A stretch of DNA of 9,718 nt from Frondihabitans sp. Its GTDB lineage: Bacteria > Actinomycetota > Actinomycetes > Actinomycetales > Microbacteriaceae. A program made the translations under genes and the position numbers. The DNA lies in the NCBI GenBank assembly GCA_025464735.1, contig JAODMX010000478.1, positions 1 to 9,718 of the forward strand. Reading direction: 5' to 3'. The notes under the pieces were generated by a model that did no database searches, was not told where the DNA came from, and was given only the letters and a program-made list of their open reading frames with translations. Below, piece after piece: positions 1 to 6,193 of this stretch. The first letter of the stretch is position 1. Each line of letters begins with the position of its first letter.

Positions 1-600
1 GCCGCCTGCGAAGACGTCCTCGTGGCGGCGTACCGGAACGACGGGTTCCCGGCGACGATCATCAGGCCGTCGCACACCTACGACCGCACCTCCATTCCGG
101 TGACCGGCGGCTGGACGGTCATCGACCGGCTGCGCCAGGGACTCGAGGTCGTCGTGCCAGGAGACGGCACCTCGCTCTGGACGCTCACGCACCACACCGA
201 CTTCGCGAAAGCATTCGTCGGCCTGCTCGGTCTTCCGGCGGCGGTCGGCGAGGTCTTCCACATCACCTCCGACGAGGCCCTGCCGTGGAACGCGATCTAC
301 ACGACGCTCGCCGCCGCCGCCGGAGTCGACGACCCTCGACTCATCCACGTCGCCAGCGAGTCGGTGGCCGCGGTCGAGCCCGAGTGGGGGCCCGGGATCC
401 TGGGAGACAAGGCCCACTCGGTCGTCTTCGACAACACCAAGGTGAAGGCGTTCGTGCCCGGTTTCGTCGCGACGATTCCGTGGCAGGTGGGGGCCCGCGA
501 GATCGTCGAGTGGTACGACGGTGATGCCGCGCGCCGCGAAGTGGACCCGAAGGCGAACGCGGCTTTCGAACGGCTGATCGCCGGCGCGAAGGCGTTCTGA
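1..600 (+). CDS. NAD(P)-dependent extended SDR (epimerase/dehydratase-like), 3' part only
   Basis: The frame is open from the first base, so the start lies outside the window; 199 residues remain before a TGA at 598-600. Visible landmarks of extended short-chain dehydrogenases are IIRPSHTYD (about visible residues 20-28), the substrate-loop region with VVVPGDGTSLWTLTHHTDFAKAF, the FHITSDEALPWNAIY segment, and a C-terminal GDKAHSVVFDNTKVKAFVPGF block ending in a helical tail. These resemble NAD-dependent epimerase/dehydratase or isoflavone-reductase-like oxidoreductases acting on nucleotide sugars or small ketones in the cytoplasm. The N-terminal Rossmann GxxGxxG and the catalytic YxxxK are upstream of the window, so activity cannot be judged and the substrate cannot be named. 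The internal GTG at 22 is not the start because the frame reads sensibly upstream of it. The gene converges on the minus-strand membrane-protein gene ending at 809. Confidence 0.85.
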   Translation, partial: AACEDVLVAAYRNDGFPATIIRPSHTYDRTSIPVTGGWTVIDRLRQGLEVVVPGDGTSLWTLTHHTDFAKAFVGLLGLPAAVGEVFHITSDEALPWNAIYTTLAAAAGVDDPRLIHVASESVAAVEPEWGPGILGDKAHSVVFDNTKVKAFVPGFVATIPWQVGAREIVEWYDGDAARREVDPKANAAFERLIAGAKAF

Positions 601-631
601 ACGACCCGGATTCTCCGCGAGCGAACACGGC

Positions 632-655
632 CAACATTGGACATGTCCAGCGTTG
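632..655. promoter_or_regulatory. 24-nt imperfect palindrome, possible operator or hairpin
   Basis: Two 12-nt arms meet without a spacer: CAACATTGGACA (632-643) and TGTCCAGCGTTG (644-655). Ten of 12 positions are complementary, and the core TGGACATGTCCA (638-649) is perfect. The geometry fits a dimeric repressor site. However, it lies between two converging genes, 32 nt after the SDR stop, with no obvious promoter beside it, so it could equally be part of a termination structure. No T-tract follows on either strand. Function is unassigned. Confidence 0.4.
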
Positions 656-688
656 CCATCGCGGGGTTCCGGTGTCTACGGTTGATTC

Positions 689-707
689 ATCAGTTCCCCC
701 AACTGAT
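689..707. repeat. Short perfect hairpin in the convergent gap (possible terminator)
   Basis: ATCAGTT (689-695) and AACTGAT (701-707) form a perfect 7-bp stem around a CCCCC loop. It lies about 100 nt beyond the stop of the minus-strand 7-TM gene and about 90 nt beyond the plus-strand SDR stop. The stem is AT-rich for this genome and no U-tract follows it, so a role as terminator is possible but weakly supported. The rest of 601-808 holds C-rich runs near 710-717 and 732-738, the perfect 10-nt palindrome GGTGCGCACC (796-805), and no coding sequence I trust. Confidence 0.3.
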
Positions 708-808
708 ACCGCCCCCGGTCTTCCAGGTTTCCCCCCCATTTTCCTGATGGCCCGGGGGCATTTCTCTGCCCTGACCGTGTTTGCCGACCGCACGGGGTGC
801 GCACCGCG

Positions 809-1774
809 TCAGCGCAACTCGACCCGACTGATCAGCTTCTCGCTGCGCGTCAACAGGTCGTTCTCCCCCGGAGTGAGCGCGAAGTCCGGGTTCAAGAACA
901 TCTGGTCGCGGACTTCGACGACCAGCCGATGCACCTGATCGAGCGGGGTCGCCTCGCCGCCCGGAACGCGCGCGCCCGGCGGAAGCAGCAACCGAGGCGC
1001 CTCGGGCGCCGTCCGCTCCCTGATCCTTTCGAGCCCGTCGACGAGTTCCGGTACCTGCCGCGAGAGCCGACGCCGCTCCCGCCGACCAGAGACCGACGGC
1101 ACCGCGAGCCCGATCGCCACAAGGAGGACCGCGACGAGCAACAGGCCCCCGTAGCCACGATCCACCTCGGACGAGGCGTGGTCGAGGCCCGCGATTCGCA
1201 GCACGTCGCGCACGAGGAGGAGGAGCGAGGTGAGGACGGAGGCCGCGCATCCGGCGATCAGGATCCGGATCCCGACCCTCACCGGACGAGGCGCCGACTG
1301 ATAGCCGGAGCGGAGGCAGGTGATCCCGGCCGCGGCCACGACGACACCGAAGTAGAGGAAGTGCGCCTGCGAGTAGATGGCGGCAGCGAGCTGCCCGCCG
1401 TAGACCGTCATGAGGTTGGTGACGGAGCCCTTGTCCATGTCGATGCGGAAGAACGCGACCGTGTGGATCACGAGGGCCAGCACCGGCGCTATCCACAGCC
1501 ACCGGAGACGTTCGGTGGCTCCGACCGCGCGACGGACGGCGAGGTAGAAGAATGCCGCGGAGCCGACGAGGAAGCTCTGCTTGATCAGGTCGGCCACATT
1601 GACGTCGCCGAACGGACGGTCGACACCTCGATAGACGGAATGCAGCGAGAGAGTGAGCGCGATCGCCATCAGGACAGTGGAGATCAGCACCGACGAATCT
1701 CGCCCCTTGCGCAGCGACAGGGCGAGGACGACCGCTGCGACCCACAGGATGAAGGGCGGCGCGATCTGGATCAT
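809..1774 (-). CDS. Seven-TM membrane protein resembling the DUF6545/MAB_1171c family
   Basis: This is a 321-residue integral membrane protein. I count seven hydrophobic segments at about residues 3-21, 28-48, 64-82, 92-110, 127-150, 168-190 and 207-226. A basic stop-transfer (RRERRRLSR, 231-239) and a soluble tail of about 90 residues (240-321) rich in charged helix follow. From memory the layout (7 TM plus a C-terminal soluble domain, next to an XRE gene and an ImmA/IrrE gene) matches actinobacterial proteins labelled MAB_1171c-like putative transporter or DUF6545; true function is unknown, and 'transporter' is only a label. The frame stays open upstream to 2011, but that extension is low-complexity antisense-like sequence. 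I place the start at the ATG at 1774-1772, which overlaps the stop of the metallopeptidase gene (ATGA, 1774-1771) and implies translational coupling. It is the last gene of the module. Confidence 0.82.
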   Translation of the reverse strand: MIQIAPPFILWVAAVVLALSLRKGRDSSVLISTVLMAIALTLSLHSVYRGVDRPFGDVNVADLIKQSFLVGSAAFFYLAVRRAVGATERLRWLWIAPVLALVIHTVAFFRIDMDKGSVTNLMTVYGGQLAAAIYSQAHFLYFGVVVAAAGITCLRSGYQSAPRPVRVGIRILIAGCAASVLTSLLLLVRDVLRIAGLDHASSEVDRGYGGLLLVAVLLVAIGLAVPSVSGRRERRRLSRQVPELVDGLERIRERTAPEAPRLLLPPGARVPGGEATPLDQVHRLVVEVRDQMFLNPDFALTPGENDLLTRSEKLISRVELR

Positions 1775-2199
1775 CCGAACACGCCGAGAAACCTCGACAG
1801 ACGTTCGGGGCCTCGACGGATCGCCCTGGAGAGCGCGTCCGCAAGCAGCTCGGCGGCGATCTCGGTCGAGTCGTCGAAGTGCGACCGCTGTCGGTCGAAA
1901 TGGTCGAGGACGAGGTGACCTACCTCGTGAAGCACCACCGCATCCCGATGGCTGGCGGACAGCGGGGGTGCGATCAGGATCTCGTCGCGGTCCTGCCGCT
2001 CGTTCCACCAACCGCAGGTCTTCGTGCCCGCGAGCGCAGGCAACTCGGTCACGGTGATCGGGCGCCGACGAAGACCGGCCACGTGGGTGATGACGCCGGT
2101 GACAGTGAGGGCATCAGGGAGGGTCAGCAGGTCGAAGGCGCGTGCACTGAGCTCTTCGCCCCGGCGCTGGGCGTCTCGCACATCGTCGCGGCTCCCCAT
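1771..2199 (-). CDS. ImmA/IrrE-type zinc metallopeptidase
   Basis: A 142-residue soluble protein with the gluzincin motif HEVGH at residues 91-95, preceded by a hydrophobic strand (EILIAPPLSASHRDAVVL) and followed by DDSTEIAAELLADALSRAI, where Glu113 or Glu117 would be the third zinc ligand. This is the ImmA/IrrE (COG2856-like) fold; known members cleave XRE-type repressors (ImmA on ImmR in ICEBs1, IrrE/PprI on DdrO in Deinococcus). The protein is short for the family and has only a small N-terminal helical part (1-30). The same frame is open upstream to 2442, but I choose the ATG at 2199-2197 because a TACTAT box lies 6 nt upstream and the extra N-terminus looks like shadow sequence. A GTG at codon 6, preceded by GGGGAG, is an alternative start. 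It lies 76 nt after the XRE gene and overlaps the 7-TM gene by 4 nt. Confidence 0.88.
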   Translation of the reverse strand: MGSRDDVRDAQRRGEELSARAFDLLTLPDALTVTGVITHVAGLRRRPITVTELPALAGTKTCGWWNERQDRDEILIAPPLSASHRDAVVLHEVGHLVLDHFDRQRSHFDDSTEIAAELLADALSRAIRRGPERLSRFLGVFG

Positions 2200-2205
2200 G
2201 GCTCC

Positions 2206-2234
2206 ATAGTAAGTCGGCGGCAGGTCGCTGGCAG
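2206..2234 (-). promoter_or_regulatory. Candidate leaderless promoter of the ImmA/IrrE-like gene
   Basis: On the minus strand, TACTAT (2211-2206) sits exactly 6 nt before the ATG at 2199. CTGCCA (2234-2229, 4 of 6 matches to TTGACA) lies 17 nt further upstream. This spacing would start the transcript at or beside the A of ATG, giving a leaderless mRNA. It would let the peptidase and membrane-protein genes be expressed separately from the XRE gene. The remaining intergenic stretch 2235-2275 shows nothing else. Confidence 0.5.
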
Positions 2235-2275
2235 GCTCCCGGCCGACCGCGGGCGCCCACTGCGCAGCCGCGACC

Positions 2276-2704
2276 TCAGGCGCCCGCGGCATCCTGGCTG
2301 TCGAGGTAGTCGGCGATGGCCTCGTAGGCGGCCGGATCGGTGTCGCCCAGGTTGCGCGCCGCGAAGTTCTGGACGCGCGCGCGGCGGAGGGCGCGGATGA
2401 GATGCATCTCCGAAGCGATGGTCGCGGGAAGCTCCTCGTCACGGCGCAGGTAGTCGATTCCGACGCCGAAGAGCTCTGCCAGACCGCCGAGGAGGGCCAC
2501 GTCCCGGATCCGCCAGGAGTCGCCGCTCAGCATGTAGCCCCAGCGAGCGCGGGACAGCGGGATCCCCCGCGCCTCGAGAAACCCGCTGACCTCGTTGAAG
2601 GTGTACGCAGTGCCACGGACGGCTTCGACGTGATCGAGAAGGAGGGCGAGCTTTCGCGCGAGCTCCCGTGGCACGGGCCCGTCCCCATTCGGAGCGAGAA
2701 CCAT
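2276..2704 (-). CDS. XRE-family DNA-binding regulator, EspR-like
   Basis: A 142-residue protein. Residues about 12-88 fit a helix-turn-helix of the XRE superfamily: LARKLALLLDHV, then YTFNEVSGFLEARGIPLSRARWGYMLSG (the ESG.LxxxGIxxSxxxxxxLrsG pattern), then VALLGGLAELFGVGIDYLRRDE. A helical C-terminal part (95-142) follows. The order of elements strongly recalls mycobacterial EspR (Rv3849), a nucleoid-associated XRE regulator with a C-terminal dimerisation domain; homology to EspR specifically is my recognition, not a search result. The start ATG (2704-2702) has a good Shine-Dalgarno, GAGAGGA, 9 nt upstream. It heads the module with the peptidase and the 7-TM protein and is the obvious candidate substrate of the peptidase. 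It is divergent from the TetR gene at 2806. Confidence 0.83.
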   Translation of the reverse strand: MVLAPNGDGPVPRELARKLALLLDHVEAVRGTAYTFNEVSGFLEARGIPLSRARWGYMLSGDSWRIRDVALLGGLAELFGVGIDYLRRDEELPATIASEMHLIRALRRARVQNFAARNLGDTDPAAYEAIADYLDSQDAAGA

Positions 2705-2713
2705 GGTCAGGAA

Positions 2714-2738
2714 TCCTCTCGTCGTTCGGCTCAGGCTA
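2714..2738 (-). promoter_or_regulatory. RBS and candidate -10 box of the XRE regulator gene
   Basis: GAGAGGA (2720-2714, minus) is a strong ribosome binding site with a 9-nt gap to the ATG at 2704. TAGCCT (2738-2733) is a TANNNT-type -10 that would give a leader of roughly 22 nt. A weak TTGCCG lies 19 nt upstream of it (2763-2758). Unlike most starts in this window, this gene has a leader with an SD. Confidence 0.45.
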
Positions 2739-2771
2739 CCGCCGTCGAGGGCGCGCCCGGCAATTGGAGGC

Positions 2772-2805
2772 CTGACATGCTTCCGGGCCGCTTAGAATCA
2801 GGGCC
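2772..2805 (+). promoter_or_regulatory. Candidate leaderless promoter of the TetR gene
   Basis: TAGAAT (2793-2798) ends 7 nt before the ATG at 2806, so transcription would begin at or next to the start codon. CTGACA (2772-2777) matches 5 of 6 positions of TTGACA, but the 15-nt spacer is short. GGCCTGA (2769-2775) and TCAGGGCC (2798-2805) are inverted around this region with a one-base bulge and could be contacted by a regulator; that is speculative. Confidence 0.5.
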
Positions 2806-3483
2806 ATGACGACAGGCCAGCCGTCGCGGGGGAGTTCCGACGGTCATCATCCCGACATCGATGCCGCAGCCCGGCAGCTCGCCTTTGCCTCCGGGCTGTC
2901 GTCAATCACGCTGCGTCGCCTCGTTTCGGTGTCGGGCCTCACCCCCGGGTTGATCGCCCAGCACGAACCGTCGATGGCAGCCCTTGTCGCTCGCACCTTC
3001 GAGGAGCTTGCGACAACCGAGATCCACCAGACCGAGGTCGAACTTGCCGCACGGGCGACGGCCATCGACGGTCTCCGCACGCTCGTCGACAGCCTGCTGC
3101 ACGCCAGCCACGACAACTTCAACTCGATCTGGGCCGACGCGTGGAGCATCGGCCGCCGAAATGCGCCCGTGGCGAAAGCCGCCCGCGACACCATGGTGCT
3201 CTGGAATGCGCTGGTGCACGGCCTGGTCGCGGAGGGTATCGCGAAGGGCGAGTTCACCGACGTCGACCCCGACCTCGTCGCGATGCAGTTCTTCGCCCTC
3301 ATCGACAGCACCACGGCCTATTCGCTGGTCGGTTACCTCACCGACGACGAGCGCACCCGCGTGGTGCTCCGGACTCTCGAGATCACGCTCGGCCTCCCGG
3401 AAGATGCGCTCTCGCAAAAATCGGCGATGCCCGGCGGCCACTCACCGCACCTGCTCGCAGGCACGGACGAAGGGTCGGGCTGA
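2806..3483 (+). CDS. TetR/AcrR-family transcriptional regulator
   Basis: A 225-residue protein. The N-terminal DNA-binding domain runs about residues 16-70: DIDAAARQLAFASGLSSITLRRLVSVSGLTPGLIAQHEPSMAALVARTFEELA. It follows the TetR pattern of helix 1, a G, then the HTH (LRRLV.VSGLTPGLIAQH), then the pre-C-terminal helix. Residues 80-195 are an all-helical ligand and dimerisation domain (AIDGLRTLVDSLL, WADAWSIGRRNAPVAK, DLVAMQFFALIDSTTAYSLVG) of the BetI-like TetR C-terminal type. The last 25 residues are a disordered tail. BetI-like members often control oxidation of amines or choline-like compounds, which suits the neighbouring oxidoreductase. This is inferred from position, as the two genes converge. 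The ATG at 2806 is supported by the TAGAAT box upstream. Its TGA touches the stop of the opposing gene with no base between. Confidence 0.87.
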   Translation: MTTGQPSRGSSDGHHPDIDAAARQLAFASGLSSITLRRLVSVSGLTPGLIAQHEPSMAALVARTFEELATTEIHQTEVELAARATAIDGLRTLVDSLLHASHDNFNSIWADAWSIGRRNAPVAKAARDTMVLWNALVHGLVAEGIAKGEFTDVDPDLVAMQFFALIDSTTAYSLVGYLTDDERTRVVLRTLEITLGLPEDALSQKSAMPGGHSPHLLAGTDEGSG

Positions 3484-4854
3484 TCAGTGCCCGGACACCC
3501 TGTCGGCCAGCCGAGCGAGGGCTGCCGTGCGCGAGCCACCCCGCGCCTCCTTCCGGTCAGCCGCCCGATACGAGGCGTAGATGCCCGAGACGCCAAGCCA
3601 CCGAAGCGGCTCCGGCTCCCACGGCTTCGCCAGGTGGCCCACCCACGGCATCCGCATACGTTCGGTGTCGTTGCCGAGGACAAGGTCGGCGAGCGTGCGG
3701 CCGGCAAGGTTGGTCGCCGTGACGCCGGTGCCGACGTACCCGCCGGCCCAGCCGACGGCGGTCGCCGGGTCGAGGCCGACCGTCGCCCTCCAGTCACGAG
3801 GAACACCGAGCACTCCGGACCAGGCGTGGTCGATCGCTGCGTCGCGAGCGGCGGGAAACATGGAGTGCAGGATCCTGGTCAGTTCCGTCACGGTTTTGAG
3901 AGGGGTCGTCCCGTCGACGTCGATCCGCGAGCCGTAGCGATAGGGCACGCCACGGCCGCCGAGAGCGATCCGGTCGTCGGCGGTGCGCTGGGCGTACATG
4001 TAGACGTGCGCCATGTCGCCGATGACGTCGCGGTGCTCCCAGCCGAGCGACTTCCACGCCGCGTCGTCGAGGGGTTCTGTCGCGATCATCGACGAGTTGA
4101 GCGGCACCCAGTCTCGGTGCGACGCAGCGAGATTCGCCGTGAACCCTTCTGTGGCGCGGATCACGTACTGAGCGCTCACGATTCCCTTGTTCGTCACGGC
4201 TCGACGCGGTTCGATCGTCTGCACCGTCGTTCCCTCGAAGATCGGCACTCCGAGACCCTCGACCGTCATGGCGAGACCTCGCACCAGCTTCGCGGGCTGG
4301 ATCCGGGCCGCGTGCGGGTGGTGGAGACCGCCGAGAGTCCCGTCGATGCTGATGCGCTCGAGGCTCTCGGCCGCCGTCAGGCTTGTGGTGTCCGCCTCGG
4401 GCCACTCGGCCTCCGCCCTCGCGAAGGAGTCGAGGCGTGCCTTCTGCGCCGGGGTGCGGGCGACCGAGAGCTCGCCGCCCTTCACGATGTCGGCGTCGAT
4501 CCCCTCCGCTGCGGCCACGCGAATGACCTCGTCGACGGCGTCGTTCATCAGCGTCTGGAATCGCCCGACGACCTCGCGCCCGTGCGAAGCGAGGTACTGC
4601 TCGCGCCCGCCGGTGATGCTGTTGGTCAGCCAGCCGCCGTTCCGCCCAGAGGCGCCGTATCCGGCGAAGCGCTTCTCCAGCACCACGACGCGGAGTTCGG
4701 GCCTCGCCCGCTTGAGGTAGTACGCCGTCCACAGCCCCGTGTAGCCGGCCCCGACGATCACGACGTCGGCGTCGAGATCCCCGTCGAGGGGTGCACGCTG
4801 CTCCGGGACTCCCAGCGAGGAGTACCAGAACGACACGTTCCCGTTCGTGATCAC
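3484..4854 (-). CDS. FAD-dependent oxidoreductase, DAO family (gamma-glutamylputrescine oxidase-like)
   Basis: A 456-residue flavoprotein of the D-amino-acid oxidase/glycine oxidase superfamily. The dinucleotide-binding signature is at residues 31-40 (VVIVGAGYTG) with the ribose-binding acidic residue E60 (VVVLEKR). The GYGASGRNGGW block (65-75) is the second FAD-contact loop typical of PuuB/OrdL-like oxidases. The C-terminal FAD loop GGYVGTGVTATNLAG lies at 371-385. The middle (190-330) is the substrate-binding half. Such enzymes oxidise secondary or primary amines or amino acids to imines with release of hydrogen peroxide; the substrate here is unknown. Length is normal. The start is the GTG at 4854-4852; there is no clear SD, and the gene lies 25 nt after the Nudix-like gene, so it is probably co-transcribed and coupled. 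A later GTG at codon 7 is an alternative start. It converges on the TetR gene. Confidence 0.9.
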   Translation of the reverse strand: MITNGNVSFWYSSLGVPEQRAPLDGDLDADVVIVGAGYTGLWTAYYLKRARPELRVVVLEKRFAGYGASGRNGGWLTNSITGGREQYLASHGREVVGRFQTLMNDAVDEVIRVAAAEGIDADIVKGGELSVARTPAQKARLDSFARAEAEWPEADTTSLTAAESLERISIDGTLGGLHHPHAARIQPAKLVRGLAMTVEGLGVPIFEGTTVQTIEPRRAVTNKGIVSAQYVIRATEGFTANLAASHRDWVPLNSSMIATEPLDDAAWKSLGWEHRDVIGDMAHVYMYAQRTADDRIALGGRGVPYRYGSRIDVDGTTPLKTVTELTRILHSMFPAARDAAIDHAWSGVLGVPRDWRATVGLDPATAVGWAGGYVGTGVTATNLAGRTLADLVLGNDTERMRMPWVGHLAKPWEPEPLRWLGVSGIYASYRAADRKEARGGSRTAALARLADRVSGH

Positions 4855-4879
4855 GACGACCGAGCCCCGGATCCGACGA

Positions 4880-5422
4880 TCAGCCCAGCGCCCCGACCGA
4901 CGCCAGCGCGGTGCGAAGGAGTGCGCCCCGACCGCCCTCCATCTCGGCGGCGATCTCGGGGCTGGCCGCGACCAGCGGGCTCATCCAGGTGATCTCGAGG
5001 GCGTCCTGGCGCGGGTCGCAGGTGCCGGTGACGGGGACGACGTAGGCGAGCGACACGGCATGCTGGCGCTCGTCCGTGTACACCGACGTGCCAGGGAACG
5101 GGAAGTACTCCGCCACCGAGAACGGCACCGGCGAGGGCGGAAGCTGCGGGAAGGCCATCGGGCCCAGATCTTTCTCGAGGTGCCGGAACAGCGCGGTGCG
5201 CAGGGACTCCCCGTACATCACGCGGCCGGACACGAGCATCCTCGTCATGGCGCCCTCGCTGTCGGCACGCAGCAGCACGCCCACCTCGGTGACCACACCC
5301 TGGCCGTCGGTGCGCACGGGGACGGCCTCGACGTACAGGATCGGCAGGCGCTGCCTGATCTGGAAGAGCTCCTCCTCGGAGAGCCAGCCGGAATTGGGAT
5401 CGGGGGTCTGGACGGAACTCAT
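4880..5422 (-). CDS. Nudix-family protein of DUF4916 type, catalytic box degenerate
   Basis: A 180-residue cytosolic protein with the look of the actinobacterial DUF4916 / 'Nudix hydrolase family protein' group. The Nudix-box equivalent is residues 66-87: G66, five residues, E72, seven residues, then R80-H81-L82-E83-K84-D85-L86-G87. The canonical REUXEEXG therefore has H for the first E and K-D for the metal-binding E-E. G66, E72, R80 and G87 are kept, so the fold is probably intact while pyrophosphohydrolase activity is doubtful. LPILYVEAVPVRTD (26-39) and the Pro-rich FPQLPPSPVPFSVAEYFPFPG (91-111) frame the domain. It precedes the FAD oxidoreductase by 25 nt and probably shares its transcript. 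The ATG at 5422-5420 has a TAAGAA box 6 nt upstream and only a poor SD. It is divergent from the esterase gene. Confidence 0.8.
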   Translation of the reverse strand: MSSVQTPDPNSGWLSEEELFQIRQRLPILYVEAVPVRTDGQGVVTEVGVLLRADSEGAMTRMLVSGRVMYGESLRTALFRHLEKDLGPMAFPQLPPSPVPFSVAEYFPFPGTSVYTDERQHAVSLAYVVPVTGTCDPRQDALEITWMSPLVAASPEIAAEMEGGRGALLRTALASVGALG

Positions 5423-5428
5423 GCCCCA

Positions 5429-5455
5429 TTCTTACCTGCCCGACGTTGCGAACGT
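5429..5455 (-). promoter_or_regulatory. Weak promoter and 13-nt palindrome upstream of the Nudix-like gene
   Basis: On the minus strand TAAGAA (5434-5429) ends 6 nt before the ATG at 5422, the same spacing as other leaderless-type starts here, but the last base is A, not T. Just upstream, ACGTT-GCG-AACGT (5443-5455 on plus) is a palindrome with perfect 5-nt arms, placed around -20 to -33, where a repressor could block polymerase. I see no convincing -35. Confidence 0.3.
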
Positions 5456-5467
5456 GTGACGCCGCCC

Positions 5468-5537
5468 GCTAAACCCTCGCTGTCGGCTGCCGCGGTGCGC
5501 CTAGGACCACCGCGGCAGCCGGCGGTGAGGGTTTAGC
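5468..5537. repeat. 70-nt inverted repeat (30-bp stem, 10-nt loop)
   Basis: The outer arms GCTAAACCCTC (5468-5478) and GAGGGTTTAGC (5527-5537) are perfectly complementary. So are the inner arms GGCTGCCGCGGTG (5485-5497) and CACCGCGGCAGCC (5508-5520). The 6-nt segments between them (5479-5484 and 5521-5526) differ as DNA at three positions, but in plus-strand RNA all six pair (G-U, C-G, U-G, G-C, U-G, C-G), giving an uninterrupted 30-bp stem. The loop contains CCTAGG (5500-5505), repeated just outside as GCCTAGGC (5541-5548). It fills the gap between the divergent Nudix-like and esterase genes. It may be an intergenic palindromic repeat, an insulating terminator or an unannotated small RNA; the sequence does not decide. 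Confidence 0.75.
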
Positions 5538-5543
5538 GAGGCC

Positions 5544-5555
5544 TAGGCTGAAAGC
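5544..5555 (+). promoter_or_regulatory. Candidate leaderless -10 of the esterase gene
   Basis: TAGGCT (5544-5549) ends 6 nt before the GTG at 5556, and there is no Shine-Dalgarno between them, which points to a leaderless transcript and supports this GTG as start. No recognisable -35 is visible; the -35 position falls in the right arm of the 70-nt inverted repeat. Confidence 0.5.
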
Positions 5556-6191
5556 GTGCCCCCGATCGACGCCTCCGCCGTCCGCTGGTCCGTGCCGGAG
5601 TCCGAGCGGAGCGGCAAACCGCTGATGCTCCTGCTGCACGGGGTGGGCTCACACGAGGGCGACCTCATCGGCCTCGCCCCGTACCTCTCGTCTGCGTACG
5701 TCTACGCCTCGCTTCGGGCGCCGCTCCCGTACGGCGGCGGGTGGTCGTGGTACCCGCTCACAGAACCGGGTGCGCCCGACAACGCCGCAGTCGACGTAGC
5801 CGCCGACGAGGTGCTGGCGTGGCTCGACGATCTGCCCTCCGCGCATCCTTCGATTTCGCTCCTCGGATTCTCCCAGGGCGGTTCGCTCTCCTTGCAGCTG
5901 CTGCGCAAGAGACCCGCGGGCTTCGACTTCGCCGTGGTCCTCGCCGGGTTCGTCGTGCCGGGCGCTCCCGAGGAGGTGGACGCCGCGGTTGCGCGGGTCC
6001 GCCTACCGGTGTTCTACGGTCGCGGTGACGTCGACCAGGTGATCCCGGGCGAAGCGGTCGCACGAACCGAGGACTGGCTCGAGACACATACCGAAGCGGA
6101 GTCCACCGTCTACCCGGGACTCGCCCACGGCGTCTCGCAGGAAGAACTCGACGACGTCAACGCGTTCATCGGACGCGTGCACCCCGCCTGA
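5556..6191 (+). CDS. Phospholipase/carboxylesterase-family alpha/beta hydrolase
   Basis: A 211-residue single-domain serine hydrolase of the phospholipase/carboxylesterase (acyl-protein thioesterase-like) family. LMLLLHGVGSHEGDLIGLAP (23-42) supplies the oxyanion-hole region. The nucleophile elbow is G104-F-S106-Q-G108. The acid is D160 in GDVDQVIP (by analogy with GDCDPLVP of the family), and the base is H191 in LAHGVSQEE. All triad positions are present, so it should hydrolyse carboxyl esters or thioesters. There is no signal peptide, so it is cytosolic; the natural substrate is unknown. Length is normal for the family (about 200-230). The start is the GTG at 5556, chosen from the TAGGCT box 6 nt upstream. 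It stands alone as a monocistron, with a repeat-derived hairpin starting 3 nt after its stop. Confidence 0.9.
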   Translation: MPPIDASAVRWSVPESERSGKPLMLLLHGVGSHEGDLIGLAPYLSSAYVYASLRAPLPYGGGWSWYPLTEPGAPDNAAVDVAADEVLAWLDDLPSAHPSISLLGFSQGGSLSLQLLRKRPAGFDFAVVLAGFVVPGAPEEVDAAVARVRLPVFYGRGDVDQVIPGEAVARTEDWLETHTEAESTVYPGLAHGVSQEELDDVNAFIGRVHPA

Positions 6192-6193
6192 TC

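Noticed and set aside
797..1918. 373-codon plus-strand open frame
   Set aside because: It lies antisense to the 7-TM and peptidase genes, its product is low-complexity D/R/E/P-rich, and it has no recognisable domain; a typical high-GC shadow.
1775..2011. N-terminal extension of the 7-TM gene
   Set aside because: The extra residues are Arg/Pro-rich shadow sequence inside the peptidase gene; the ATG in the ATGA overlap is the natural start.
2200..2442. N-terminal extension of the metallopeptidase gene
   Set aside because: It overlaps the XRE gene in another frame, is Ser/Arg-rich without homology-like features, and a promoter-like TACTAT box lies just before the chosen ATG.
3487..4992. 501-codon plus-strand open frame
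   Set aside because: It is antisense to the FAD oxidoreductase, which has clear FAD motifs; the product is R/D/H-rich with no domain.
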